DNA of 64,000 nucleotides from DASYTH01 sp036002505 (GCF_036002505.1 NZ_DASYTH010000322.1:12182-76181); one strand, 5' to 3'; positions 1 to 10,944 are shown, counted from the stretch's first letter. Notes: generated from the sequence alone by a model not told the origin. Translations and numbers: made by a program.

Positions 1-3000
1 ACCGCGCTGATCGACCTCGCGGTCCACGTCGCCGAGCACGCCGGCGGGCTGCGCGTCGCCGAGCTGACCCTCGAGGCGCCGCTCCCGGTCGACAGCACCG
101 GCCGGCAACTCGAGATCGTGCTGGACCAGCACGGCGACCTGAATATCCACAGTAGACAGGACGGCGGCGACTGGGTCCGGCATGCCAGAGCGCGGCTGAG
201 CCAGGACGCCGCGACCACCCCGCCCGACCAGCTGGGCGAGTGGCCGCCGGCCGGGGCGATCCCGCTCGATCTCGCCGGGGCCTACGACCGGCTCGACGCA
301 CGCGGTTACCGGTACGGCCCGTCGTTCCGAGGACTGCGCGCGGCCTGGACGGCCGGCGACGACCTTTACGCGGAGGTCGAGCTACCGGACGAGTTGCGGG
401 CCGAGGCCGGCCGGTTCGGCGTCCATCCCGCGCTCCTCGACGGGGCGCTGCACCCGTTGCTGCTGACCAACGAGGGAGCACCGACGGTGCCGTTCTCCTG
501 CACCGGCATCGCGTTGCACGCCACCGGCGCGACCCGCCTGCGGGTTCGCATCAGGCGATCCGGCGACACGGTGTCGTTGCTCGTCGCGGACCCCGGCGGA
601 GCACCGGTCGCCTCGATCGAATCCCTTGCCCTGCGCGAGCTGCCGGCCGCCGAGGCAGCACCACTGTACACAGTGGACTGGATCCCGGTGCCGGCCGCGA
701 ACCCCGAACCGCCCGGGGCGCAACGGGCGGTGCTGTCCGTGCCCTTCCTCGACCCCGGGCCGGACGCGGCCGCCGCGCACGAGGTCGCCGGGCGCGCGCT
801 CGGCCTGCTGCGCGACTGGGTCGCCGAGGACCGCGGCCGGCTGGTTCTGCTCACCCGCGGCGCGGTCGCCGCCCGGCCGGGCGATCCGGTGCCCAACCCT
901 GCGGCGGCCACGCTGTGGGGACTGGTCCGCACCGCGGCCGCCGAGCACCCGGGTCGGGTGTCCGTTGTGGACATCGAGGCCGCCACCACCCCGGACGCGC
1001 TGGACGCCGCCGTCGGCACCGGCGAGCCCCAGGTCACCATCCGCGACGGCGTCCCGCACGTTCCCCGGCTCGCCCCGGTCGCCGGCGCGTTGCCGGTGCC
1101 GGCCGGCGGGCTGTGGCACCTCGACACCACCGCGCCCGGCACGCTGACGAACCTGGCGCTGGTCGAGCATCCCGACGCGGCCCGGCCGCTGCGCCCGGGC
1201 GAGGTGCGGATGGCGGTCCGCGCGGCCGGGCTGAACTTCCGCGACGCGCTGATCGCCCTGGACCGGTACCCGGATGCGGCGCTGATCGGTAGCGAGGGTG
1301 CCGGCATCGTGCTCGAGACCGGGCCGGGGGTGGCCGATCTCGCCACCGGGGACCGGGTCTTCGGCCTGCTCTCCGGCGGCGTCGGCCCGGTCGCGATCAC
1401 CGAACGGGCGCTCGTGACGAGGATGCCGGCCGGCTGGTCGTTCGCCCAGGCGGCCGGGGTGCCGGTCGTGTTCCTGACCGCCTACCACGGCCTGGTGGAT
1501 CTCGCCGGCGTGCGGCCCGGTGAGTCGGTGCTGGTGCACTCGGCGGCCGGCGGCGTCGGGCTGGCCGCGGTGCAGCTGGCGCGACACCTGGGTGCGGAGG
1601 TGTTCGGCACCGCGAGCCCGGCGAAATGGCCGGCGCTGCACGGGTTCGGCCTGGACGAGCGGCACCTCGCCGGATCCCGCACGCTGGACTTCGAGGCGAG
1701 GTTCCGGACGGCGACCGGGGGTGCCGGGGTCGACGTGGTGCTGAACTCACTGGCGGGGGGGTTCGTGGACGCGTCGCTGCGGCTGCTCCCCCGCGGCGGG
1801 CGGTTCCTGGAGCTGGGCAAGACCGACATCCGGGCAGCCGGCGAGGTGGCCGCCGCGCACCCCGGCGTCGCCTACCGGGCGTTCGACCTGCTCGAAGCCG
1901 GGCCACAACGAATCCAGGACATGCTGATCACGGTGGTGAAGCTGTTCGACGCCGGCGTGCTGCGGCCGCTGCCGGTCACCGCCTGGGATGTCCGGCGGGC
2001 GTCCGAGGCGTTCCGGTTCCTCAGCCAGGCCAGGCACACCGGCAAGCTCGTGCTCACCATCCCGTCCACTGTGGAGGGACAGGTCCTGGTCACCGGCGGC
2101 ACCGGCGCACTCGGCCGGCACCTCGCCCGGCATCTGGTCACCCGGCACGGAGTGCGCGAGCTGGTGCTCGCCAGCCGGCAGGGCGAGCGAGCCGAGGGCG
2201 CCACCGAACTGGCCGGCGAGCTCGCCGAGTTGGGCGCCCGGGTCCGGGTGGTGGCCTGCGACCTGGCCAACCGGGACGCCGTGGCCACGCTGCTGTGGTC
2301 GATCCCCGAGCTGGCCGCGGTGATCCATCTGGCCGGCACGGCCGGGGACGGCCCGCTGCACACGCTGACGGACGACGCCCTGCACACCACCCTTCGCTCC
2401 AAAGTAGACAGTGCCTGGCTCCTGCACGAACTGACCCGCAACCGCGACCCGGCCGCGTTCGTGCTGTTCTCCTCGGTGGCCGGGGTGTTGGGAAACGCCG
2501 GGCAGGGCGCGTACGCCGCGGCCAACGCCTATCTCGACGCCCTGGCGCAGCACCGGCACGCCCAGGGGTTACCCGCGCTGTCGCTGGCCTGGGGTCCGTG
2601 GGACGGCACCGGCCTGGCCACGCGCCTGACCGAGGCGGACCGCACCCGGCTGGCCCGCGCCGGCATCACCCCGCTCACCACCGCGGAGGCGCTCCGCCTC
2701 CTCGACACCGCGCTGACATCCGCCGACCCGCTACTGGTTCCCGCACGGCTGCCGGGATCCCTGGTGCGGAGCCAGGTCCGGGCACCGGCCCGGCGGATCG
2801 CCGGACCGGAGCGGAAGCGGCCCCCGCTGGATCTGGTCCGGGCCGAGGCCGCCGTGGTACTGGGGCATACCGACGCGACGAAAATCGGGGCGACCCGGCT
2901 GTTCACCGAGCTGGGGTTCGACTCCCTGACCGCGATCGAGCTGCGCAACCGCCTCGCGACCGCGACCGGGCTGCCCCTGCCCGCCACGCTGATCTTCGAC

Positions 3001-6000
3001 CATCCCACGCCCACCGCCGTCGCCGAATACCTGGCCGGCCCGGCCGGAGCCCCAGCCATGGTCACCGCGAGCCACACCGATGAACCGATCGCGATCATCG
3101 GTATGGCCTGCCGCTTTCCCGGCGGGGTCAGGAGTCCCGAGGACCTGTGGCGGCTCGTCCGGGACGGGGTCGATGCCATCGGCCCATTCCCGACCAACCG
3201 CGGCTGGAACCTGGACGCGCTCTACGATCCCGACCCGGACCATCCCGGCACGAGCTACGCCCGCCAGGGTGGTTTTCTTTATGACGCAGGCGACTTCGAC
3301 GCCGCCTTTTTCGGGATCAGCCCGCGCGAGGCGACGGCGACCGACCCGCAGCAGCGGCTGCTGCTGGAAACCGCCTGGGAGGCGGTGGAACGCGCCGGGA
3401 TCGACCCGACCTCGTTGCGCGGCAGCAACACCGGCGTGTTCACCGGCATCATCACCGGCGACTACGCCGCCGTCACAGACGGATTCGAGGGCCACCTGTC
3501 CATCGGCAACACCGCCAGCGTGGCGTCCGGGCGGATCGCCTACACCCTCGGCCTGGAGGGCCCGGCGGTCAGCCTGGACACCGCCTGCTCCTCCTCCCTG
3601 GTGGCCCTGCACTGGGCGAGCCAAGCGCTCCGGACCGGCGAATGCGACCTCACCCTGGCCGGCGGTGTGTCGGTCATGGCCGGGCCGACCAACTTCATCG
3701 AGTTCAGCCGGCAGCGGGCGCTCTCCGCCGATGGCCGGTGCAAAGCGTTCTCCGCGGAGGCAGACGGCACCGGCTGGGGTGAAGGTGCCGGGTTGGTGTT
3801 GCTGGAGCGTCTCTCCGACGCGCAACGTCACGGCCACCCGATCCTGGCCGTGGTCCGCGGTTCGGCGGTCAACCAGGACGGCGCCAGCAACGGACTCATC
3901 GCCCCCAACGGACCCGCCCAGCAACGCGTCATCCGCCAGGCCCTCACCAACGCCGGACTGTCCACAACAGACATCGACGCCGTCGAAGCCCACGGCACCG
4001 GCACATCTCTCGGCGATCCCATCGAAGCCCACGCACTCCAAGCCACCTACGGCCAGAACCGCGACCGGCCGCTCTGGCTCGGCACGATCAAGTCCAACAT
4101 CGGCCACACACTGGCGGCCGCCGGTGTGGCCGGTGTGATCAAGATGGTGCAGGCGTTGCGGCACCGCACGTTGCCCAGGACGCTGCACATCTCCGAGCCG
4201 TCCCCGCACGTCGACTGGTCGGCGACACCCGTCCAGTTGCTCACCGAGACCCGTCCCTGGCCGGGCACCGCACGCCGCGCGGCCGTCTCCTCGTTCGGCA
4301 TCTCCGGCACCAACGCCCACGTCATCATCGAGCAGGCGCCGGAGCACGCACCCGCGGAAATCCGAAGTGGACAGACGGCGCCGGTACTGATCTCTGCCCG
4401 TACCCCCAGGGCGCTCCGGGCCCGCGCCGACCAGTTGCGCGGCTATACCGTCGCCCGCACCGACCTGGAACCCGCCGAGCTGGCCGCCGGTCTGGCGGCG
4501 AACGCGACGTTCGACCACCGGGCCGTGGTGGTGGCCGCCGACCGCGGCGGGTTGCTGGCCGGGCTCGACTCCCTCGCCGGCGGCGACCAGGCCGCCAACC
4601 ACGTCACCGGGCAGGCCACCGAGAGCATCGCGCCAGTGTTCGTGTTCCCCGGTCAGGGCCCGCAATGGGCCGGCATGGGATTGCAGCTGCGCCAAGAGTT
4701 CCCGGTCTTCGCCGAGCATCTTGACGCCTGCGCCGAGGCGTTGGGTCCGTACCGTGACTGGTCGCTGCTCGACGTCCTCGGCGACACCGAAGCACTGGAG
4801 CGGGTGGACGTCGTGCAACCCGCGCTGTTCGCGATCATGGTCTCCCTCGCGCGGCTCTGGGAATCGTTCGGGGTGCGGCCCGCTGCGGTGGTCGGCCACT
4901 CCCAAGGCGAGATCGCCGCCGCCCACATCGCCGGCGGACTGTCTCTCCATGACGCCGCCCGGATCGTCTGCCTGCGCTCCCAAGCCATCGCCACCCACCT
5001 CACCGGCCACGGCGGCATGCTCTCGGTTCCCCTACCGGCGGACGCCATCGACCTACCCGACGGTGTCTGGATCGCCGCCGTCAACGGACCCACCCACACC
5101 GTCCTCGCCGGCAACCCCGACGCCCTCAACCGGCTGCTCACCCACTGTCTCACCCACGACGTCCGCGCCCGCCGCATCCCCGTCGACTACGCCTCTCACA
5201 CACCGCACGTCGAACGCGTGCGCGAGCACCTCCTGCCGGCGCTCGCCGCCATCGAACCCCGGTCGGCCGAAATCCCATTCCACTCCACCGTCACCGGCAC
5301 CGCACTCGACACCGCCACCCTCGACGCCGACTACTGGTACCGCAACCTCCGCCAGCCTGTCCTCTTCGACCACACCATTCGCCAACTCAACGCCGACCAC
5401 CACATCGAGATCAGCCCCCATCCCGTCCTCACCCACACCCTCGGCACCGCCACCGGCACCCTCCGCCGCGACGACGACACTCCGCACCGCTTCCTGCTCT
5501 CCCTCGCCGACGCCCACGTCAACGGCGTCCCAGTGAACTGGAACCGGATCATGGTGAGTCGGGCGCTGCCCGACCTGCCCACCTACCCGTTCCAGCGCCG
5601 GACCTACTGGCTTCCGGCACGGCACACCGCCGGTCTCGGGCTCACGCCCGCACAGCACCCCTTGCTCAACGCCACAATCCAACCCGCCGGCACCGACCTC
5701 ACCGTCTATACCGGACAGATCTCCCGCAGCACCCACCCCTGGCTCGCCGACCACGCCATCCTCGGCACCGTCCTGGTGCCCGCCACCGCCTTCCTCGACC
5801 TCGCCCTGCACGTCACGACCGAGTCGATCGAAGAGCTCACCCTGCACACCCCGCTCACCCTCACCGCAGGCGAAACGCGGCAACTCCAGGTCGTCCACTC
5901 GGGACACGACGTCACCATCCACGCCCGGCCGGCCGACGAGACCGGCTGGACCACCCACGCCACCGCGATCCTCGCGGCGCCCACGGCACCCGGCGCCGGC

Positions 6001-9000
6001 TTCCCGTGGCCGCCCCGCGATGCCACCCCGATCGACCTCGACCAGCACTACGCCCGGCTGGCTGGACACGGCTACCAGTACGGGCCGACGTTCCAAGGGC
6101 TCCGCGCCGCGTGGACCGGCGGCCGGCACCACTACGCCGAGGTCGCTCTCCCCGACGGCATTGACAGCCAGGGGTTCGCCATCCACCCCGCGCTGCTCGA
6201 CGCCGCTCTGCACACCGTGGGCGGCGCGGACCTGCGCATCCCCTTCGCCTGGACCGGAGTGACCCTGCACCGCACCGGGGTCACGGCCCTCCGGGTGCGG
6301 TTGACCACCGTCGAAGACAACACCGTGTCGCTCACCGCGGTCGACGAGTCCGGGCGGCCGGTCGTCACCGTCGACCGGTTGACCACCCGCCCGGCCCCCG
6401 ACCTGCAACTCACCGGGACACGACTGCCGCTGTACACGGTGGACTGGCCGGTGATCCCCGCTGGCCCGCACACCGAGCCAACCGGCTGGGTCACGCTCGG
6501 TACACCCCAGCCAGGACTCGACGGTTACCCGGATCTGGCCGGGCTTCGGGCCGCGCTCGACAACGGCGCCCCGGCACCGGAAGTCCTGCTGCACGCCGGG
6601 GACACCGGCGGCGGCGTCCCGGAGCGCACCCGCCGCATGTTGGCCCTGCTCCAGGCATGGCTGGCCGACGAGCGGCTCGGCGGTTCCCGCCTGGTCGTGC
6701 TCACCCGGAACGCGGTGGCCACCGAACCGGGCGCGGACGTGACCGACCTCGCCGGCGCCGCGACCTGGGGCCTGGTGCGCTCCGCGCAGTCCGAGAACCC
6801 CGACCGGTTCGTGTTGCTGGACCTCGACGACCACGCCACCCCCGCCGCCCTGGCCGCGGCGGTCGCCACCGGCGAGCCACAACTCGCGCTACGCTCCGGC
6901 CGGCCGCACACACCCCGGCTGGCTCCATCGTCCACATCGGACAACAAGGTCCGGCTCGATCCGGACGGCACGGTGCTGATCACCGGCGGAACCGGCGCGC
7001 TGGGCCGGATCGTGGCCCGGCATCTCGTCGCCGCCCACGGGGTCAAGCACCTGCTGCTGGTGAGCCGGCGCGGGGGCGGCGCGGACCTGGTGGCGGAGCT
7101 GCACAAGGCCGGCGCCACCGCGCGGATCGTCACCTGCGACGCCGCCGACCGGGAGGCGCTGGCCGCACTGCTGGCCGACGTGCCGGCCGAGCATCCGCTG
7201 ACCGCCGTGGTGCACATGGCCGGCGTGCTCGACGACGGCATCCTCCAGTCGCTCACCCCGGAGCGGCTGGACACCGTGCTGCGCCCCAAGGTCCTCTCTG
7301 CCCTGAACCTGCACGAGCTGACCGCCGGGTCGAACCTGGCGGCGTTCGTGCTGTTCTCCTCCGCGGCCGGCGTGCTCGGCAGCGCGGGCCAGGCCAACTA
7401 CGCCGCGGCCAACGCCTTCCTCGACGCGCTCGCCCAGCACCGGGCCCACCACGGCCTGCCCGCGGTCTCGCTCGCCTGGGGCCTCTGGGGCGTGACGAGT
7501 CGAATGACCAACCACCAGCGAACCGGGCTCACGCCATTGTCTGTCGACAGTGGACTGTCACTTCTGGACTCGGCGCTGACGGCCGGACCGGCCGTGGTTC
7601 CGGTCAAGCTCGAGCTGCCCGCCCTGCGTGCCCACGCCGCGGCGGGCACGCTGCCGCACCTGTTCCGTGGCCTGGTCGACGCACCGGTCCGCCCGGAGGC
7701 GACCGCCGACCTGGCCGGCCGGCTCGCCGCCACACCACCGGCCGAGCGGGCCATCCTCGTGCTCGACGTGGTGCGCCGCACCGCGGGCGCCGTGCTCGGT
7801 CACTCCGCGCCGGCCAGCGTGGCCCCCGAAAAGCCGTTCAAGGACCTGGGTTTCGACTCACTGACCGCGGTCGAGCTGCGGAACCGGCTGCGCGCGGCCA
7901 CCGGGCTGCACCTGGCCGCCACCGCGGTCTTCGACCACCCGACGCCGGCCGCGCTGGCCGAGCACATCCGAACCCGCCTCGAACCGGCCCCGGTGAGCCG
8001 GGTCGTCCCACCATCCACCGCGGAGAACGTCGTCGACCGGGAGCCCATCGCGATCATCGGCATGGCCTGCCGCTTCCCCGGCGGCGTCCAGCACCCCGAC
8101 GACCTGTGGCGGCTGGTCCGGGACGGCGTCGACGCCATCGGCCCGTTCCCCACCAACCGCGGCTGGAACCTCGACGCGCTCTACCATCCCGACCCGGACC
8201 ACCCAGGAACCATCTACACCCGCCAGGGCGGGTTCCTGTACGACGCCGACGAGTTCGACGCCGCGTTCTTCGGAATCAGCCCGCGCGAGGCCACCGCCAC
8301 CGACCCGCAGCAGCGGCTGCTGCTGGAAACCGCCTGGCATGCCGCCGAGCACGCCGGAATCGACCCGACCTCGCTGCGCGGCACCGAGACCGGCGTGTTC
8401 ACCGGGATCATGTACGGCGACTACGCGACCCGATTGGGCACCGCGCCGCCGGAGTACGAGCCGTTCCTCGGCAGCGGCAGCGCGGCCAGCGTCGCCTCCG
8501 GCCGGATCGCCTATACCCTGGGCCTGGAGGGCCCGGCGGTCAGCGTGGACACGGCCTGCTCGTCCTCACTGGTCGCCTGCCATCTCGCGATCACCGCGCT
8601 GCGGCAGCACGAATGCTCGCTGGCGCTGGCCGGCGGGGTCACCGTGCTGTCGACGCCGGGCGTGTTCGTGGAGTTCAGCCGGCAGCGCGGGCTGTCCCCC
8701 ACCGGCCGGTGCCGCTCGTTCGCCGGGGACGCCGACGGCACCGGGTTCGGCGAGGGCGCCGGGCTGCTCCTGCTGGAGCGGCTCTCCGACGCACGCCGCC
8801 GAAACCACCCGATCCTCGCGGTGATCCGCGGTTCCGCGGTGAACCAGGACGGCGCCAGCAACGGCCTCACCGCACCGAACGGGCCCGCCCAGCAGCGCGT
8901 CATCCGCCGGGCCCTGGCCAACTCCGGCTTGTCCACTTCGGACATCGACGCGGTGGAGGCGCACGGCACCGGCACCGTACTCGGCGACCCCATCGAGGCC

Positions 9001-10944
9001 CAGGCGCTCCTGGCCACCTACGGGCAGCACCGGGGCCGCCCCCTGTGGCTCGGCTCGGTCAAGTCCAACCTCGGCCACACCCAGGCCGCGGCCGGGGTGG
9101 CCGGGATCATCAAGATGGTGCAGGCACTGCGGCACAACATGTTGCCGCCCACGCTGTACGCCGGCGACCCGTCGTCCCATGTGGACTGGTCGAGCGGGCC
9201 GGTGGCGCTGCTCACCGAGGCACGGCCGTGGCCGGACGGCGAGACGCCCCGCCGCGCCGCGGTGTCCTCGTTCGGCATCTCCGGCACCAACGCCCATCTC
9301 ATCCTCGAACAGGCCCGAACGCTCGCCGAAACCCCGGCCGAGCCCCGGGAGCTCCCCGTGCCGCTGGTGCTCTCGGCGAAGTCCGAAGCCGCCCTGCGCG
9401 CCCTGGCCGAAACCGTGCACAAGGCCGTGACCGCCGGTTCGGATCTCGCCGCGGTGGCCCGGACCCTGGCCACCCGCACCGTGTTCGACCGGCGCGCCGT
9501 GGTGGTGGCCCGGGACCGGGCGGAGGCGGCGGCCGGCCTGCGCGACCCGTACCTGGCCGGCGGCGAGGCCGGCGGCCGCACCGCGTTCCTGTTCACCGGC
9601 CAGGGAAGCCAGCGGCCCGGCATGGGACGCACCCTGCACCAACGGTTTCCGGTGTTCGCCGAGGCGCTCGACGAGGTGTGCCGGCACCTCGACCCGCACC
9701 TGACCCGACCGCTCCGCGACGTGATCTTCGCGCCGCCGAGGTCCGGGGACGCCGAGCTGCTCGACCGGACCGACTACACCCAGGCGGCGCTGTTCGCTTT
9801 CGAGGTCGCGCTCTACCGGCTGCTCACGCACTACGGCCCATGTCCCGGGTATCTGCTCGGCCACTCCATCGGCGAGCTGGCCGCCGCGCACGTGGCCGGC
9901 GTGCTCACCCTGCCCGGCGCCGCCACTCTGGTCGCCGCCCGCGGCCGGCTCATGCGGTCCGCGCCCGCGGGCGCGATGGTGTCGATCCAGGCCACCGAGG
10001 CGGAGGTCCGCACCTCTCTCCCGGAAACCGTCGCCGTCGCCGCCGTCAACGGTCCACAAGCGACGGTGATCTCCGGGGACGCCGGCGCGGTCGCCGAGGT
10101 CACCCGGCACTGGCGAACCCTGGGGCGCAAGACAAAACGCCTGCGCGTCGGCCACGCCTTCCACTCCCCCGCGATGGACGGTGCGCTCGGCGAGCTGGAC
10201 CGCGTGTCCGCCGGAATCCCGCTGGCACCGCCGGAGATCCCGGTGATCTCCAACCGCACCGGGGAGATCGCCGAGTACACCCCGGGCTACTGGGCTCGCC
10301 ACGCCCGCGACCCGGTCCGCTTCCTCGACGGCGTGCGCACCCTGGACCGCCTCGGCGTCAGCACGTTCGTCGAGGTGGGCCCGGACGCCGTGCTCACCGC
10401 CCTGACCGCCGGCTGTCTCGACCGGACGGCCACCCTGCTCCCCGCCCTGCGCGCCGACCGCCCCGAGGACCAGACCCTGCTCACCGCCCTCGGCGGCCTG
10501 CACGTCAACGGCGGCACGGTCGACTGGCCCGCCCTGCTCGGCCCCGGCCCCGGCGCCGACCTCCCCGGCTATCCCTTCCAGCGCAGACGCTACTGGCTCG
10601 GCGCGCCCGAGGTTCGCCACGACGACCCCGACCCGGACCCGGACGACGGCATCGATCCCGCCGACCGGCTGAGGTCCGCGCTGTGCGAGCGGGACGCCGG
10701 GGAGCGGCACACGATCCTGCTCGACCTGATCCGCACGCACGCCGCCGCGGTGCTCGACCACCCCTCCGCCACCGACGTCAACGCCGAGCGCACCTTCACC
10801 GACGCCGGTTTCTCCTCGTTCACCGCCCTGGAGCTGCGCAACGTCCTCGCCGCCGCCACCGGCCTCGACCTGGACCCGGTCGTGATCTTCCAGCATCCCA
10901 CGCCGGCCGCGCTCGCCGACTACCTGCGGGCGCGTTTGGACTGA
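1..10944 (+). CDS. Modular type I polyketide synthase, 3' part (5' end outside window)
   Basis: The reading frame is open from base 1, so the gene starts upstream; 3647 residues are visible. Domain order by window residue: DH remainder 1-215 (its catalytic His lies outside), ER about 370-680 (NADPH loop near 513, Tyr423), KR 693-870 (Tyr838), ACP 943-1015 (Ser975). Module two: KS 1028-1450 (Cys1196), AT 1540-1850 (GHSQG Ser1634, YASH 1730-1733, methylmalonyl type), DH 1880-2150 (HxxxGxxxxP His1918, Asp2067), KR 2320-2500 (LDD 2410-2412, Tyr2467, B-type), ACP with Ser2620. Module three: KS 2681-3105 (Cys2853), AT 3197-3500 (GHSIG Ser3289, HAFH 3385-3388, malonyl type), ACP with Ser3606. The last module has no KR, and the protein ends right after the ACP without thioesterase or docking domain. 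The product is not identifiable. Extender specificities rest on established AT motifs. Confidence 0.95.
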   Translation, partial: TALIDLAVHVAEHAGGLRVAELTLEAPLPVDSTGRQLEIVLDQHGDLNIHSRQDGGDWVRHARARLSQDAATTPPDQLGEWPPAGAIPLDLAGAYDRLDARGYRYGPSFRGLRAAWTAGDDLYAEVELPDELRAEAGRFGVHPALLDGALHPLLLTNEGAPTVPFSCTGIALHATGATRLRVRIRRSGDTVSLLVADPGGAPVASIESLALRELPAAEAAPLYTVDWIPVPAANPEPPGAQRAVLSVPFLDPGPDAAAAHEVAGRALGLLRDWVAEDRGRLVLLTRGAVAARPGDPVPNPAAATLWGLVRTAAAEHPGRVSVVDIEAATTPDALDAAVGTGEPQVTIRDGVPHVPRLAPVAGALPVPAGGLWHLDTTAPGTLTNLALVEHPDAARPLRPGEVRMAVRAAGLNFRDALIALDRYPDAALIGSEGAGIVLETGPGVADLATGDRVFGLLSGGVGPVAITERALVTRMPAGWSFAQAAGVPVVFLTAYHGLVDLAGVRPGESVLVHSAAGGVGLAAVQLARHLGAEVFGTASPAKWPALHGFGLDERHLAGSRTLDFEARFRTATGGAGVDVVLNSLAGGFVDASLRLLPRGGRFLELGKTDIRAAGEVAAAHPGVAYRAFDLLEAGPQRIQDMLITVVKLFDAGVLRPLPVTAWDVRRASEAFRFLSQARHTGKLVLTIPSTVEGQVLVTGGTGALGRHLARHLVTRHGVRELVLASRQGERAEGATELAGELAELGARVRVVACDLANRDAVATLLWSIPELAAVIHLAGTAGDGPLHTLTDDALHTTLRSKVDSAWLLHELTRNRDPAAFVLFSSVAGVLGNAGQGAYAAANAYLDALAQHRHAQGLPALSLAWGPWDGTGLATRLTEADRTRLARAGITPLTTAEALRLLDTALTSADPLLVPARLPGSLVRSQVRAPARRIAGPERKRPPLDLVRAEAAVVLGHTDATKIGATRLFTELGFDSLTAIELRNRLATATGLPLPATLIFDHPTPTAVAEYLAGPAGAPAMVTASHTDEPIAIIGMACRFPGGVRSPEDLWRLVRDGVDAIGPFPTNRGWNLDALYDPDPDHPGTSYARQGGFLYDAGDFDAAFFGISPREATATDPQQRLLLETAWEAVERAGIDPTSLRGSNTGVFTGIITGDYAAVTDGFEGHLSIGNTASVASGRIAYTLGLEGPAVSLDTACSSSLVALHWASQALRTGECDLTLAGGVSVMAGPTNFIEFSRQRALSADGRCKAFSAEADGTGWGEGAGLVLLERLSDAQRHGHPILAVVRGSAVNQDGASNGLIAPNGPAQQRVIRQALTNAGLSTTDIDAVEAHGTGTSLGDPIEAHALQATYGQNRDRPLWLGTIKSNIGHTLAAAGVAGVIKMVQALRHRTLPRTLHISEPSPHVDWSATPVQLLTETRPWPGTARRAAVSSFGISGTNAHVIIEQAPEHAPAEIRSGQTAPVLISARTPRALRARADQLRGYTVARTDLEPAELAAGLAANATFDHRAVVVAADRGGLLAGLDSLAGGDQAANHVTGQATESIAPVFVFPGQGPQWAGMGLQLRQEFPVFAEHLDACAEALGPYRDWSLLDVLGDTEALERVDVVQPALFAIMVSLARLWESFGVRPAAVVGHSQGEIAAAHIAGGLSLHDAARIVCLRSQAIATHLTGHGGMLSVPLPADAIDLPDGVWIAAVNGPTHTVLAGNPDALNRLLTHCLTHDVRARRIPVDYASHTPHVERVREHLLPALAAIEPRSAEIPFHSTVTGTALDTATLDADYWYRNLRQPVLFDHTIRQLNADHHIEISPHPVLTHTLGTATGTLRRDDDTPHRFLLSLADAHVNGVPVNWNRIMVSRALPDLPTYPFQRRTYWLPARHTAGLGLTPAQHPLLNATIQPAGTDLTVYTGQISRSTHPWLADHAILGTVLVPATAFLDLALHVTTESIEELTLHTPLTLTAGETRQLQVVHSGHDVTIHARPADETGWTTHATAILAAPTAPGAGFPWPPRDATPIDLDQHYARLAGHGYQYGPTFQGLRAAWTGGRHHYAEVALPDGIDSQGFAIHPALLDAALHTVGGADLRIPFAWTGVTLHRTGVTALRVRLTTVEDNTVSLTAVDESGRPVVTVDRLTTRPAPDLQLTGTRLPLYTVDWPVIPAGPHTEPTGWVTLGTPQPGLDGYPDLAGLRAALDNGAPAPEVLLHAGDTGGGVPERTRRMLALLQAWLADERLGGSRLVVLTRNAVATEPGADVTDLAGAATWGLVRSAQSENPDRFVLLDLDDHATPAALAAAVATGEPQLALRSGRPHTPRLAPSSTSDNKVRLDPDGTVLITGGTGALGRIVARHLVAAHGVKHLLLVSRRGGGADLVAELHKAGATARIVTCDAADREALAALLADVPAEHPLTAVVHMAGVLDDGILQSLTPERLDTVLRPKVLSALNLHELTAGSNLAAFVLFSSAAGVLGSAGQANYAAANAFLDALAQHRAHHGLPAVSLAWGLWGVTSRMTNHQRTGLTPLSVDSGLSLLDSALTAGPAVVPVKLELPALRAHAAAGTLPHLFRGLVDAPVRPEATADLAGRLAATPPAERAILVLDVVRRTAGAVLGHSAPASVAPEKPFKDLGFDSLTAVELRNRLRAATGLHLAATAVFDHPTPAALAEHIRTRLEPAPVSRVVPPSTAENVVDREPIAIIGMACRFPGGVQHPDDLWRLVRDGVDAIGPFPTNRGWNLDALYHPDPDHPGTIYTRQGGFLYDADEFDAAFFGISPREATATDPQQRLLLETAWHAAEHAGIDPTSLRGTETGVFTGIMYGDYATRLGTAPPEYEPFLGSGSAASVASGRIAYTLGLEGPAVSVDTACSSSLVACHLAITALRQHECSLALAGGVTVLSTPGVFVEFSRQRGLSPTGRCRSFAGDADGTGFGEGAGLLLLERLSDARRRNHPILAVIRGSAVNQDGASNGLTAPNGPAQQRVIRRALANSGLSTSDIDAVEAHGTGTVLGDPIEAQALLATYGQHRGRPLWLGSVKSNLGHTQAAAGVAGIIKMVQALRHNMLPPTLYAGDPSSHVDWSSGPVALLTEARPWPDGETPRRAAVSSFGISGTNAHLILEQARTLAETPAEPRELPVPLVLSAKSEAALRALAETVHKAVTAGSDLAAVARTLATRTVFDRRAVVVARDRAEAAAGLRDPYLAGGEAGGRTAFLFTGQGSQRPGMGRTLHQRFPVFAEALDEVCRHLDPHLTRPLRDVIFAPPRSGDAELLDRTDYTQAALFAFEVALYRLLTHYGPCPGYLLGHSIGELAAAHVAGVLTLPGAATLVAARGRLMRSAPAGAMVSIQATEAEVRTSLPETVAVAAVNGPQATVISGDAGAVAEVTRHWRTLGRKTKRLRVGHAFHSPAMDGALGELDRVSAGIPLAPPEIPVISNRTGEIAEYTPGYWARHARDPVRFLDGVRTLDRLGVSTFVEVGPDAVLTALTAGCLDRTATLLPALRADRPEDQTLLTALGGLHVNGGTVDWPALLGPGPGADLPGYPFQRRRYWLGAPEVRHDDPDPDPDDGIDPADRLRSALCERDAGERHTILLDLIRTHAAAVLDHPSATDVNAERTFTDAGFSSFTALELRNVLAAATGLDLDPVVIFQHPTPAALADYLRARLD

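Noticed and set aside
2731..5010. Long minus-strand open frame opposite the PKS
   Set aside because: Typical GC-rich shadow of a real gene: Gly/Arg/Val-rich, no domain, while the plus strand carries unmistakable KS and AT motifs.
1..10944. Integrated thioesterase or C-terminal docking domain in the PKS
   Set aside because: The chain stops directly after the last ACP helix; no GxSxG hydrolase motif follows.
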